Source of the DNA: Pseudonocardia sp. 73-21
Lineage (GTDB): Bacteria; Actinomycetota; Actinomycetes; Mycobacteriales; Pseudonocardiaceae
Assembly (NCBI RefSeq): GCF_001899645.1
Contig: NZ_MKVV01000057.1
Coordinates: 1-64,000 of the forward strand
Length of the DNA stretch: 64,000 nucleotides
Reading direction: 5' to 3'
Under the pieces are notes generated by a model. It saw only the letters and a list, made by a program, of their open reading frames with translations. It ran no database searches and was not told the origin of the DNA. Each line of letters starts with the position of its first letter. Positions within the stretch are counted from its first letter, which is position 1. Made by a program: the position numbers and the translations under genes. Shown piece by piece: positions 25,552 through 34,420 of the stretch.

Positions 25552-26607
25552 GTGCGGACAGAGCGTCGTAGGCCGATCGCCGATCCGGCGCTCGTCGGGC
25601 CGGTGCGGATGCCCGATTCCACCGTCACCCCGATCGTCTCGCTGCTGCGCCGCCTCGCCATCGCGCTCGGTGCGCTCGTCGCCACCGCCCTGATCGTCTA
25701 CTTCGGACGCGCCGGGTACCTGGACAACAACAGCGACACCCCGATCAGCCTGGGCGACGCGTTCTACTACGCCACGGTGTCGGTCTCCACCACCGGTTAC
25801 GGCGACATCGTGCCGGTCAGCCCGACCGCGCGGTGGATCACCACGATCTTCGTCACGCCGCTGCGGCTGATCTTCCTCATCACCTTCGTCGGCACCACCG
25901 TCGAGTTGCTCACCGAGCGGTCCCGGCAGTCGTTCCGCATCCAGCGCTGGAGGTCCCGCGTGCGCGACCACACCGTCGTCGTCGGCTACGGCACCAAGGG
26001 TCGTGCGGCCGTCGAGACCCTGCTCGGCGACGGGGCGGATCCGGGGAACATCGTCGTCGTCGACACCGACCGGGCCCAGCTCGACGCCGCGTCCGCGCTC
26101 GGGCTGGTGACGGTCACAGGCAACGCCACGCGGTCGTCGGTCCTGCGGATCGCGGGGGTCCCGAACGCCAAGGCGATCGTGGTGGCCACCAACCGCGACG
26201 ACACCGCCGTGCTCGTGACGTTGACCGCGCGCGAGATGGCCCCCACCATCCGGATCGTCGCGTCCGTGCGGGAGTCGGAGAACGTGCACCTGCTGCGGCA
26301 GTCCGGCGCCACGTCGGTGATCGTCTCGGCGGAGACGGCGGGCCGGCTGCTCGGCGCCGCCACCACCACGCCGAGCGTCGTCGAGGTGATCGAGGACCTG
26401 CTCACCCCGGACGCCGGGTTCGCCATCAGCGAGCGGGAGATCGAGGACTCCGAGATCGGCGGGTCGCCCCGTCACCTCGCCGACATCGTGCTCGGCGTGG
26501 TCCGCGGCGAGACCCTGCACCGCGTCGACGCCTCGACCGTCGACGCCCTGGAGCGCGGCGACCGGCTCCTCTACGTCCGCAAGGCGAGCCAGCCCGACGA
26601 GAACTGA
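25552..26607 (+). CDS. Potassium channel with RCK (TrkA-N) domain
   Basis: A 351-residue two-transmembrane potassium channel. The membrane helices are at about 35-52 and 98-115, and the selectivity filter TTGYGD is at 80-85, in the pore loop between them. A cytoplasmic RCK domain follows, with the NAD-binding GYGTKG at 145-150 and an acidic residue at the end of the next strand (VVVDTDRAQL), then a second lobe with a TrkA-C-like end. Four subunits would form a ligand-gated K+ channel. The homologue in M. tuberculosis is Rv3200c, next to adnB, in agreement with the position here. An ATG at 25609 is an alternative start. Confidence 0.92.
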   Translation: MRTERRRPIADPALVGPVRMPDSTVTPIVSLLRRLAIALGALVATALIVYFGRAGYLDNNSDTPISLGDAFYYATVSVSTTGYGDIVPVSPTARWITTIFVTPLRLIFLITFVGTTVELLTERSRQSFRIQRWRSRVRDHTVVVGYGTKGRAAVETLLGDGADPGNIVVVDTDRAQLDAASALGLVTVTGNATRSSVLRIAGVPNAKAIVVATNRDDTAVLVTLTAREMAPTIRIVASVRESENVHLLRQSGATSVIVSAETAGRLLGAATTTPSVVEVIEDLLTPDAGFAISEREIEDSEIGGSPRHLADIVLGVVRGETLHRVDASTVDALERGDRLLYVRKASQPDEN

Positions 26608-26823
26608 GCGTTGCGCGTGATCGTGGCCGGCCGCACGTTCCGGCCCTCGCCACGGCGGTGACGTGCGACGCGTCGCGATCATGATGACCCTGCTCCCAGC
26701 GTGACCGGCGCCGGTCGCACCTCAGCACCGTGTTCCGGGCATCGACGTGCGGTCGATCACGATCATCGCGTGGCCGGCAGCGGACCGGCGGGGTGACACG
26801 GCGAACTCGTCGTATCGGGACGG
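26608..26823. other. Intergenic region downstream of channel and ROK genes
   Basis: No gene is supported. A small hairpin GGCCGG/CCGGCC near 26627-26647 may serve as terminator for the convergent genes. A single stray unit GGCGAACTCG at 26800 matches the start of the 21-bp units of the 28-kb array. Confidence 0.4.
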
Positions 26824-27945
26824 TCAGCTCGCGGGCGGGAGCTGCAGGAGGGCACGGACGACGGAGGTGGCGGCTCCGCGCAGCGCGGCGTCGGCTCCGA
26901 GTACGGAGCTGCGGATGTCGACCGGCGGGCTGGTCAGCACCCGCGTGTCCAGCTCCGCCGCCACCGCGTCGCGCAGGGGCGTGCCGAGGCGGGCGTAGAG
27001 CCCACCGAGGACGACGGCCGGGACGTCGAGCAGGTTGACCGCACCGGCCAGGGCGACGCCGAGCGCCCGGCCCGCGGCGTCGACGGCGGCGGCGGGGACA
27101 GCGTCGTGCTGACGGGCGAGCAGGTCGTCGACGTCGGTCGCCCCCGCCGCCGCGAGCAACGCGTCCTGGCCGGCGGCCTGCTCCAGGCACCCGCGACCGC
27201 CGCAGCTGCACCGCGGCCCACCGGGATCGACGACGACGTGCCCCAACTCGCCTGCGCGCCCGCCGGCTCCGCGGAACAGCCCGCCGCCGAGCACGATCGC
27301 GCCCCCGACGCCGATCTCGCCCGAGACGTACAGCATGTCCGGCGGGCCGCCACCGCACCACAGTTCGGCGAGTGCCGCGAGGTCGGCCTCGTTGCCGGTG
27401 CCGACCGGGAGCCCGCGCAGCAGCCCGGACAGCTCGGCGGTGACGGGGACGTCGATCCAGCGGGGGAGGTTGGGGGCGCGCTGCAGCTCGCCACGCGGCC
27501 CGACGACGCCGGGCAGCGCGACGGTCGCACCGACGACCGCCAGCCCGGCCTCGGCGATCACCTCGGCGGCCAGCGCGGCCGCCGTCCGGAGCCCGACGGC
27601 GGGGGCCCGGCCGCGGTGGTCGGACTCCGCGGTGCGGACGGCCCGCACGGCCCCGGCGAGATCGACGACGCACGCGCCGACGTGGTCCACCCCGATCTCC
27701 ACGCCCAGCCCCGCGGGCCCGGAGCGGTTGAGCTGCAACGGGTTCGCCGGCCGTCCGGTGCCACCGCGGGCGGCGGCCAGCTCGGTGACGAGCCCGCCGT
27801 CGAGCAGTTCCTCCACCAGCGACGAGACGGTGCCGCGGGTGAGTCCCGTCCGTGCCGCTACGGCCGCCCGCGACACGGGCTCGCCGTCGGCCACCTCACG
27901 CAGCACGAGCGCGAGGTTGTGCCGCCGCACGCCCGCCGCCCCCAT
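26824..27945 (-). CDS. ROK family transcriptional repressor of the xylose operon
   Basis: A 373-residue XylR-type protein. An N-terminal winged helix (PVSRAAVAARTGLTRGTVSS, then LVEELLDGGLV) is followed by a ROK sugar-kinase-like domain with VEIGVDHVGACVVDL, EIGVGGAIVLGGGLFRGAGG and the zinc motif CSCGGRGCLE; the sugar effector is presumably xylose. GGGGAGGTG precedes the ATG at 27945, which starts right before the winged helix. An ATG at 28050 is also in frame, but the added residues would be translated repeat units. It lies downstream of xylA-xylB on the same strand, separated by the repeat array, so xylose control is inferred from position. Confidence 0.88.
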   Translation of the reverse strand: MGAAGVRRHNLALVLREVADGEPVSRAAVAARTGLTRGTVSSLVEELLDGGLVTELAAARGGTGRPANPLQLNRSGPAGLGVEIGVDHVGACVVDLAGAVRAVRTAESDHRGRAPAVGLRTAAALAAEVIAEAGLAVVGATVALPGVVGPRGELQRAPNLPRWIDVPVTAELSGLLRGLPVGTGNEADLAALAELWCGGGPPDMLYVSGEIGVGGAIVLGGGLFRGAGGRAGELGHVVVDPGGPRCSCGGRGCLEQAAGQDALLAAAGATDVDDLLARQHDAVPAAAVDAAGRALGVALAGAVNLLDVPAVVLGGLYARLGTPLRDAVAAELDTRVLTSPPVDIRSSVLGADAALRGAATSVVRALLQLPPAS

Positions 27946-27960
27946 CGGCCGCACCTCCCC

Positions 27961-28221
27961 CCGCGAGTGCGCGATCCCGCCGCGCGAGTTCGCCGTTCCA
28001 CCGCGCGGGTTCGCCATCTCACCGACCGAGTTCGCCGTCTCGCGGCTCATCCGAGCCGGCCCACGCGACGATCGGGCGAACTGGGCCCGCAGATCGGCGA
28101 ACCCGCCGGGCCATCCGGCGAACTCCCGCGGTCAGGTGGCGAACTCGCCGGGCCACCCGGCGAACTCGCCGAGCGGGACGGCGAACTCGCCGCGTGGGAT
28201 GGCGAACTCGCCGCGTCGGAT
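27961..28221. repeat. 21-bp tandem repeat array with opposed halves
   Basis: Seven head-to-tail 21-bp units fill 28075-28221 exactly, each beginning with GGCGAAC and most reading GGCGAACTCGCCG. To their left, 27961-28042 contains one 19-bp and three 21-bp units in the reverse orientation (CGAGTTCGCCG form). A 32-bp centre, 28043-28074, separates the halves. The last unit ends 25 bases before the xylB stop and the first begins 16 bases upstream of the ROK start, so the array fills the xylB-ROK gap. Each unit is itself near-palindromic (GGCGA/TCGCC). Confidence 0.9.
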
Positions 28222-28246
28222 CGGTCGACCCGCGGGGGGACGGGGG

Positions 28247-29671
28247 TCATCGCCGGGGCACCGTCAGGTCGCGGGCTTCCGCGTAGCGGGCGCGGACCAC
28301 GGGGGTCGGGTCGGCCTCGAACGTCTCGGTGTCCGCGGCCGCCCACCCCGGCGGCGCGTCCGAACCCGCCAGCACCCACGCGGCCTGACGGGCCGCGCCG
28401 TCGGCCACGTACTCGCCGGGCGTGGGCCGCAGGACCGGCCGGCCGAGCACGGCGGGCGCGATCTGCGCCACCGCGTCCGACCGGGCCCCGCCGCCGATGA
28501 GGAACACCCGCTGCACCGGGACCCCGGCCGCCACCAGCGCGTCCACGGCGTCGGCGAGGCCGCACAGCAGCCCCTCCACCGCCGCGCGGGCCAGGTGCGC
28601 CGGCGTCGAGGTGCCGAGCGTCAGGCCGTGGAGGGCGCCGGTGGAGTCGGGCCTGTTCGGCGTCCGCTCGCCCTCCAGGTAGGGCACGAGCACGAGCCCG
28701 CCCGCACCCGGCGGCGCCGAGAGCGCCAGCCGGGAGAGCCCGTCGTGGTCCACGCCCAGGAGAGCTGCGGCCGCGTCGAGCACCCGTGCGGCGTTGAGCG
28801 TGCACACCAGCGGCAGGTGCTCACCGGTCGCCGACGCGAAACCCGCGATGATCCCCGACGGGTCCGCCGTGGGGGTCGGGCTCACCACCGAGACGACGCC
28901 GGACGTGCCGAGTGAGATCACGACGTCGCCGGAGCGGGCGCCCAGCCCGAGCGCGGCGCCCGCGTTGTCGCCGGTGCCCGGGCCCAGCAGCACCCCGTCC
29001 GGCGTCCGGCCCGCCGCCTCGGCCGGTCCGAGCACCCGCGGCAGCAGCACGTCGTCGCGGCCCAGGCCGAGCCGCAGCAGGTCGCGGCGGTACCCACCCG
29101 TGGTCCCGAAGTACCCGGTGCCCGACGCGTCGCCGCGGTCGGTGACCAGGTCGTCGAGGTTCCCCGTCCCGCGCAGCTTCCAGGTCAGCCAGTCGTGGGG
29201 CAGGCAGACGGCCGCGGTCGCGGTGGCGTTCGCGGGTTCGTTGCGCGCCAGCCAGCGCAGCTTCGTGACCGTGAACGAGGCGACCGGGACGCTGCCGATC
29301 GCGTCGGCCCACGCCGTCGCTCCGAACTCGTCGACGAGGTCGGCCGCCGCGCCCGCGGAGCGCGTGTCGTTCCACAGCAGCGCCGGTCGGACGACCTCGC
29401 CGGAGCCGGAGAGGCACACCATCCCGTGCTGCTGCCCGGCGACGGCGATCGCCTCGACCCCGTCGAGCCCGCCGGCGTCGGCCACCGCGGCCTGCAGGGC
29501 GTCCCACCAGGCGGCGGGGTCGACCTCGGTGCCGCCCGGGTGTTTCGCACCGCCCTCGCGGACGAGGGCTCCCGTGGCGGCGTCCCGGATGACGATCGTG
29601 CAGGACTGCGTGGACGAGTCGACGCCGGCGACGAGCCGCGGCGCTGGTGGTTCGCTCGCGCGCCCGCTCAC
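28247..29671 (-). CDS. xylB: Xylulokinase
   Basis: A 474-residue FGGY-family kinase that phosphorylates D-xylulose to xylulose 5-phosphate. The N-terminal phosphate loop [13 protein letters not shown], the substrate segment [10 protein letters not shown] with WNDTRS, and the C-terminal ATP-site motif [12 protein letters not shown] and [10 protein letters not shown] are intact. The start codon shares GTGA with the stop of xylA, so the two enzymes are co-translated. Length and motif spacing are normal for XylB. Confidence 0.93.
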   Translation of the reverse strand: MSGRASEPPAPRLVAGVDSSTQSCTIVIRDAATGALVREGGAKHPGGTEVDPAAWWDALQAAVADAGGLDGVEAIAVAGQQHGMVCLSGSGEVVRPALLWNDTRSAGAAADLVDEFGATAWADAIGSVPVASFTVTKLRWLARNEPANATATAAVCLPHDWLTWKLRGTGNLDDLVTDRGDASGTGYFGTTGGYRRDLLRLGLGRDDVLLPRVLGPAEAAGRTPDGVLLGPGTGDNAGAALGLGARSGDVVISLGTSGVVSVVSPTPTADPSGIIAGFASATGEHLPLVCTLNAARVLDAAAALLGVDHDGLSRLALSAPPGAGGLVLVPYLEGERTPNRPDSTGALHGLTLGTSTPAHLARAAVEGLLCGLADAVDALVAAGVPVQRVFLIGGGARSDAVAQIAPAVLGRPVLRPTPGEYVADGAARQAAWVLAGSDAPPGWAAADTETFEADPTPVVRARYAEARDLTVPRR

Positions 29672-30855
29672 CGCGCCCCCATCAGGTGCTCCACCGCCAG
29701 CTGGTTGAGCCGGCCGAAGCCGTAGCCGCGCTCCCCGGCCTTGTCAGCGTCGTACTCCTCGAAGGCGGAGCGGTCGGCCACGAGGTCGGCCAGCGTCTCG
29801 CCGTCGGCCAGCGTGGGCTTCGACAGTTCCGCGACGCCCGCCGTGGCCAGGGCCTCGATCACCTCGGGATCGGCCCGGAAGGCGGCGGCGCGTTCCTTGA
29901 GCAGCAGGTAGACGCGCATGTTCGCCGCCGCCGAGTCCCAGACACCCGTGATGTCCTCGGTGCGCAGCGGCTTGTAGTCGAAGTGCCGCGGCCCGTCGTA
30001 GGACGGCCCGCCGCCCGGGGCGCCGTGCTCGATGAGGTCCACGAGGGAGAACGCGTTGATCAGGTCGCCGTGGCCGAAGATCAGGTCCTGGTCGTACTTG
30101 ATGCCGCGCTGGCCGTTGAGGTCGAGGTGGAAGAGCTTGCCCGCCCACAGCGCCTGCGCGATGCCCGCGGAGTAGTTGAGCCCGGCCATCTGCTCGTGGC
30201 CGACCTCGGGGTTCACGCCGACGATGTCGCCGTGCTCCAGCCCGGCGATGAACGCGAGGGCGTGGCCGAGGGTGGGCAGCAGGATGTCACCGCGGGGCTC
30301 GTTGGGCTTGGGCTCGATCGCGAAGCGGATGCCGTAGCCCTGCTCCTTGACGTACGCGGCGAGGGTGTCGATGCCCTCGCGGTAGCGGTCGAGCGCGGCC
30401 TGGATGTCCTTGGCCGAGTCGACCTCGGCGCCTTCGCGGCCACCCCAGAACACGTAGGTGGACGCGCCGAGCTCGGCGGCCAGGTCGAGGTTGCGCACGA
30501 TCTTGCGCAGCGCGAAGCGGCGGACGCCCCGGTCGTTGCTCGTGAACGCCCCGTCCTTGAACACGGGGTGGGTGAACGTGTTGGTGGTCATCATCGGCAC
30601 CACGAGGCCGGTCTCGTCCAGCGCGGCCCGGAACCGGGCGATCAGCCGGTCACGCTCGGCGGCGTCCGACCCGAACGGGATCAGGTCGTCGTCGTGGAAC
30701 GTGACGCCCCAGGCGCCGAGGTCCGAGAGTCGGTGCACCGACTCGACGGGGTCCAGAGCGGGCCGGGTCGCGACGCCGAACGGGTCGGCCGCCGGCCAGC
30801 CGACCGTCCAGAGGCCGAAGCTGAAGTGGTCCTCGCGGCTGGGCTGCGGCGCCAT
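29668..30855 (-). CDS. xylA: Xylose isomerase
   Basis: A 395-residue TIM-barrel metalloenzyme converting D-xylose to D-xylulose; the length is that of the class I actinobacterial form. Active-site and metal-binding segments are visible in order: [48 protein letters not shown] and [27 protein letters not shown] lies at a good distance before the ATG. A 20-bp imperfect palindrome covers 30866-30885, just upstream of the ribosome binding site, and is the obvious place for repression by the ROK protein encoded at the end of the operon. Confidence 0.96.
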   Translation of the reverse strand: MAPQPSREDHFSFGLWTVGWPAADPFGVATRPALDPVESVHRLSDLGAWGVTFHDDDLIPFGSDAAERDRLIARFRAALDETGLVVPMMTTNTFTHPVFKDGAFTSNDRGVRRFALRKIVRNLDLAAELGASTYVFWGGREGAEVDSAKDIQAALDRYREGIDTLAAYVKEQGYGIRFAIEPKPNEPRGDILLPTLGHALAFIAGLEHGDIVGVNPEVGHEQMAGLNYSAGIAQALWAGKLFHLDLNGQRGIKYDQDLIFGHGDLINAFSLVDLIEHGAPGGGPSYDGPRHFDYKPLRTEDITGVWDSAAANMRVYLLLKERAAAFRADPEVIEALATAGVAELSKPTLADGETLADLVADRSAFEEYDADKAGERGYGFGRLNQLAVEHLMGAR

Positions 30856-30865
30856 GCCGACTCCT

Positions 30866-30885
30866 TTGTTCAGGTATCGAACTAA
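30866..30885 (-). promoter_or_regulatory. Candidate ROK (XylR) operator upstream of xylA
   Basis: Read on the minus strand, TTAGTTCGATACCTGAACAA is an imperfect inverted repeat (TTaGTTC and GAACaA half-sites) that ends next to the xylA ribosome binding site. Its AT-rich character stands out against the surroundings, and its size fits ROK-family operators. Confidence 0.5.
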
Positions 30886-30900
30886 TAGGGGCACGGTAGC

Positions 30901-31737
30901 GTGCCGGACGTGCGCTTGGCTACGTGGAACGTGAACTCCGCCCTCTCCCGGCTGCCGCGGCTCCTGCCCTGGCTCGACGAGCGCGCGCCCGACGTCGTCT
31001 GCCTGCAGGAGACGAAGCTGTCCGACGAGGCGTTCGCCGAGACCTTCGACGAGCCGCTGCGCGAGCGCGGCTACGAGGTCGCCCACGTGGGGGAGGGCCG
31101 GTGGAACGGGGTGGCCCTGCTCTCGCGCGTCGGCCTGGACGACGTGGTGCGCGCCCTGCCCGGCGTGCCCAGCTTCGGCGACGCCGTCGAGGCCCGGGCC
31201 GTCACCGCCACGTGCGGCGGCCTGCGCGTCACGTCGGTGTACGTGCCCAACGGCCGCACCCCCGACGACCCGCACTACGCCTACAAGCTGGAATGGCTGG
31301 CGGCGCTGGCCGCGTCGGTGACGGACCCGGCCACCACCGTGATCGCCGGCGACATGAACATCGCCCCGGCCGACGCGGACGTCTGGGACCTCACGCAGTT
31401 CGTCGACTCGACGCACGTGACGCCGCAGGAGCGCAAGGCCCTCACCGCGTTGCAGGACACCGGCCTGCACGACGTCGTCCGCGACCGCTGGCCGTCCGAG
31501 CGCATCTACACGTACTGGGACTACCGCGCCGGCCGCTTCCACCAGGACAAGGGCATGCGCATCGACCTGGTGCTCGCGGGCTCCGACCCGGCCGGCCGGG
31601 TGCGGGCCGCGTGGATCGACCGGCAGGCGCGCAAGGGCAAGGGCCCCTCCGACCACGCGCCGGTGATGGTGGACCTCGACACGGCCCCCGACGGCGACCT
31701 CGGCCCGGTGGTCCCGCCGCCCTCGGCCCGGAAGTAG
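30901..31737 (+). CDS. xthA: Exodeoxyribonuclease III
   Basis: A 278-residue endonuclease/exonuclease/phosphatase-fold enzyme acting as AP endonuclease and 3'-phosphatase/exonuclease in base-excision repair. Catalytic segments in order are LATWNVNSA (metal Asn), CLQETKL (metal Glu), AGDMNIAP and PSDHAPV (the Asp-His pair). The GTG start is 45 bases from the divergent xylA start, so the promoter regions overlap the xylA operator. A GTG at 30910 would remove three residues. A dispersed palindrome follows the stop by 14 bases and probably serves as transcript end. Confidence 0.93.
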   Translation: MPDVRLATWNVNSALSRLPRLLPWLDERAPDVVCLQETKLSDEAFAETFDEPLRERGYEVAHVGEGRWNGVALLSRVGLDDVVRALPGVPSFGDAVEARAVTATCGGLRVTSVYVPNGRTPDDPHYAYKLEWLAALAASVTDPATTVIAGDMNIAPADADVWDLTQFVDSTHVTPQERKALTALQDTGLHDVVRDRWPSERIYTYWDYRAGRFHQDKGMRIDLVLAGSDPAGRVRAAWIDRQARKGKGPSDHAPVMVDLDTAPDGDLGPVVPPPSARK

Positions 31738-31751
31738 CGCCTGCCGACGCC

Positions 31752-31793
31752 CGTGCGCGGATATCGGTGCTGGAGCACTGATATCCGCGCACG
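31752..31793. repeat. Dispersed palindrome, copy 2
   Basis: 19-bp arms (31752-31770 and 31775-31793) around TGGA with one compensable G-T mismatch; the core reads CGTGCGCGGATATCGGTGC. It lies 14 bases after the xthA stop. Confidence 0.9.
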
Positions 31794-32066
31794 ACCCCGG
31801 TCGCTCGGCGTGCCGCGCCATGATCGTCGGGAGTGGTCAGGGGCGGCCACATCGGGCGCCGTGTGCCCACTTCCGGCGATCGTGGAGCCAACACCGGACG
31901 CTCCGTCGGCCCACGCCGACGCTGCGGATCGCCGCAGCGGGCGTGCTCGCCCCGCCCGACCTCGTCATCGGCCGGGTTCGCGCCGGCCGCGGTGGTGCCG
32001 GTCCCCTGGGCCCGCGACGATGCCCCGACGTCCCGCGATGCGCAGGGGCCGTGAGAATCTGGCGGT
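31794..32066. other. Intergenic region upstream of the proA-like gene
   Basis: About 270 bases in which I see no supported gene, RNA or strong hairpin. It presumably holds the promoter of the gene at 32067. Confidence 0.4.
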
Positions 32067-33302
32067 GTGAGCACCACCGAAGCCGCCGCCGTCCGCGATG
32101 CCGCCCTCCGCGCCGCCGCCGCCGCGCCGGGGGTGCGGGCCGCGGGGGGAGAGGCGGTCGACGCCGCCCTGCGCACGGCCGCCGTCCTGCTGCGCGAACG
32201 CACCGGCCGGCTGCTCGCGGCCAACGCCGAGGACGTGGAGGCCGCCGAGCAGAACGGCATGGCGCCGGGCCTGCTCGACCGCCTGCGGCTCACCCCCGAG
32301 CGCCTGACGGACATGGCCGGCCAGCTCGACGTCCTCGCCGCCACCCCCGAGCCGCCGCTGCAGCGCGAGGTCCGGACGCTGCCCACCGGGGAGCGCGTGT
32401 TCGAGCGGCGCGTGCCGGTCGGCGTGATCGGGGCGGTGTTCGAGGCCCGCCCCAACGTCACGGTGGACGTGGCGTCGCAGGTCCTGAAGGCGCGCAGTGC
32501 CGCCGTGCTGCGCACCGGGTCGGCCGCGCTGGGCTCCGCCCGGGCGCTGATCGACCTCGTCATCGCCCCGTCCCTGCGCGAGAACGGTGTGCCCGAGGCC
32601 GCCGTCCAGCTCGTCCCGACGCCCGGCCACGCCGGCGCCGAGGCCCTGGTCGGCCTGCCCGATCTCGTGCCGCTCGTCGTCGTCCGGGGAAGCGGCGAGG
32701 TCACCCGCAAGCTGTCGGCGATCGGGGCCGCGGCGGGTACGCGCGTGCTCGCCCACGCCGACGGCGGCGGCGTCCTCTACCTCGACGCGAGCGCCACCGA
32801 GGCCGAGACCGAGCGTCTGGTCACCGAGGGCACCGATCGGCTCGGCGTCTGCAACCGGCTCAACCTGCTGCTGATCGACGCGCCCGCGTACGACCGCCTG
32901 TGGCCGGTGGCGGAGAAGGCGCTGCGCGAGCGGACGATCGAGCCGTCGCTCCCACCGCACAGCCACCCGCTCGGCCACGAGTGGGCGCTCGACTCCGGCG
33001 CCGAGGCCCACGTCACGGTCACCACCGTCGACGGGCCGGTGGACGCCGCTCTCACCGCGGCCCGCGAGACCTCGGGCCTCGCCGCCACCGTCTGCGCAGC
33101 CGACGAGAAGGCGGCCACGGCGTTCATCGACGCCTACACCGGCACCGGCGTGTTCTGGAACGCCACCACCCGCCTGCTCGACGGCTACAAGCTCCTCGGC
33201 CTGCCCGAGACCGGCATCAACGTCGACCACACCCCCGGCCCACGCGGCCCGGTCACCTACCTGGACCTGAGCCTGCGCCAGTTCGTGGTGCTCCCCGCCT
33301 GA
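32067..33302 (+). CDS. proA: Glutamate-5-semialdehyde dehydrogenase (ProA-like)
   Basis: A 411-residue aldehyde-dehydrogenase-fold enzyme that reduces gamma-glutamyl phosphate in proline synthesis. Family marks are VPVGVIGAVFEARPNVTVDV, ARSAAVLRTGSAALGSARAL and the catalytic Cys in GTDRLGVCNRLNLLLID. The Cys context differs from the common form (G-N-P-C-N-A-M-E-T in most ProA), as do several helices, so it is a divergent ProA or a paralogue of related substrate range. No proB or nadD is adjacent. It starts with GTG, and the decayed palindrome copy 3 follows the stop by 7 bases. Confidence 0.82.
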   Translation: MSTTEAAAVRDAALRAAAAAPGVRAAGGEAVDAALRTAAVLLRERTGRLLAANAEDVEAAEQNGMAPGLLDRLRLTPERLTDMAGQLDVLAATPEPPLQREVRTLPTGERVFERRVPVGVIGAVFEARPNVTVDVASQVLKARSAAVLRTGSAALGSARALIDLVIAPSLRENGVPEAAVQLVPTPGHAGAEALVGLPDLVPLVVVRGSGEVTRKLSAIGAAAGTRVLAHADGGGVLYLDASATEAETERLVTEGTDRLGVCNRLNLLLIDAPAYDRLWPVAEKALRERTIEPSLPPHSHPLGHEWALDSGAEAHVTVTTVDGPVDAALTAARETSGLAATVCAADEKAATAFIDAYTGTGVFWNATTRLLDGYKLLGLPETGINVDHTPGPRGPVTYLDLSLRQFVVLPA

Positions 33303-33309
33303 CGGCGGT

Positions 33310-33348
33310 CGTGCGCGGATATCAGGGCCCCGGCACTGATATCCCACC
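33310..33348. repeat. Dispersed palindrome, copy 3 (decayed right arm)
   Basis: The left part CGTGCGCGGATATCAGGGCC is clear, but the right arm (CGGCACTGATATCCCACC) has lost its GCGCACG end. It lies between the proA-like stop and the convergent AraC gene. Confidence 0.75.
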
Positions 33349-33352
33349 CGCT

Positions 33353-34297
33353 TCAGCGCGTACGGGGGGTGGCACGGACCTCGCGGGCGGTGCGCCCGAA
33401 CCGTGCGCGGAACGCCCGGCTGAAGTGTGACGCGTCGACGAAACCCCACGAGAACGCCAGGTCGCTGATGGTGCGGTGACGCAGCGCCGGATCGCAGAGG
33501 TCGGCGCGCACGGCGTCGAGGCGCTGCGCCCAGATCCACTCCGCGATCGAGCACGGCTCCCCGGCGAACGCGCGGTGCAGCGTGCTCACCGACGTGTGCA
33601 GCTGCGCGGCGATCACGGCGACCGTCAGCCCGGGGTCGCGCAGGTGCGCCCGGGCGACGGCCCGCACCTGCTCCCGCCGCGCCTCGGCCGACGGCTCCGG
33701 CACCGCGCCGCCCAGCGAGCTCAGCCCGGCCACCACGATGTGCTCCACGCTCTGGGCCACCGCGGCCGCGGCGGCCGGTTCGAGCACGCTGATGTCAGCG
33801 GCGAGCGTCCGGATCATCTCGATCATCAGGTGCCCGGCGCCGCGGGAGCCGCGCACGCTGCGGGCGGTGAGCTCGGCGGCGTCGCGCAGCTGGGAGCGCA
33901 GGGTGGGCCCGGGCAGCATGAGGACGTACTGCTGGAACGCGCCGTCGAAGTCGAGCTGGTAGGGGCGCGTGGAGTCGTAGAGCGCGAAGTCGCCGGGGTG
34001 CAGCTCGGCCGTGCGGTCGTCCTGCCTGATGCGCCCGACGCCGGAGGTCTGGATGCTGACGAGGAACCAGTCCTCCGCCGCCCGCGCGATCAGCGACGGC
34101 GTGCGGCACACGCGCTGCGCGGTGGCCGTGACGCGGGAGAGCTCCAGCGTGGCGAGCGAGTCGACGCGTATGTCGCCCACGACGTCGTCGCCCGGCGCGT
34201 CGCAGGACAGCTGGACGTAGGCGTCGGAGACCGCGTCGTTCCAGTAGGCCAGCCGGTCGCGCGCGTCCACCTCGTCGGTGGTGTGCAGGCGCGCCAT
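33353..34297 (-). CDS. AraC family regulator, NitR-like
   Basis: A 314-residue regulator with an N-terminal AraC-binding-like (cupin) domain (about 35-170; HPGDFALYDSTRPYQLDFDG) and a C-terminal AraC DNA-binding domain. Its two helix-turn-helices are LTVAVIAAQLHTSVSTLHRA and ISDLAFSWGFVDASHFSRAF. It is divergent from a nitrilase gene, the arrangement of nitR-nitA in Rhodococcus rhodochrous, where the regulator activates nitrilase in response to lactam or nitrile inducers. The 123-base gap contains CTGCGTCGCAG (34348-34358), a short palindrome that may be part of the binding region. The function is inferred from context. Confidence 0.85.
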   Translation of the reverse strand: MARLHTTDEVDARDRLAYWNDAVSDAYVQLSCDAPGDDVVGDIRVDSLATLELSRVTATAQRVCRTPSLIARAAEDWFLVSIQTSGVGRIRQDDRTAELHPGDFALYDSTRPYQLDFDGAFQQYVLMLPGPTLRSQLRDAAELTARSVRGSRGAGHLMIEMIRTLAADISVLEPAAAAAVAQSVEHIVVAGLSSLGGAVPEPSAEARREQVRAVARAHLRDPGLTVAVIAAQLHTSVSTLHRAFAGEPCSIAEWIWAQRLDAVRADLCDPALRHRTISDLAFSWGFVDASHFSRAFRARFGRTAREVRATPRTR

Positions 34298-34420
34298 GCG
34301 CCGACGGTAGGGACGGGGCCCGGACCAGGCAAGACCCAGGGACGTCGCTGCGTCGCAGAGTCAACAAGACGGACACGCACGGACCAGCGACGGGCCGTGG
34401 GCCCCGCCACGCTGATGCGC

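Noticed and set aside
27945..28050. Longer ROK repressor starting at the ATG 28050
   Set aside because: The added N terminus is the translation of the repeat units; the ATG at 27945 has a strong ribosome binding site directly before the winged helix.
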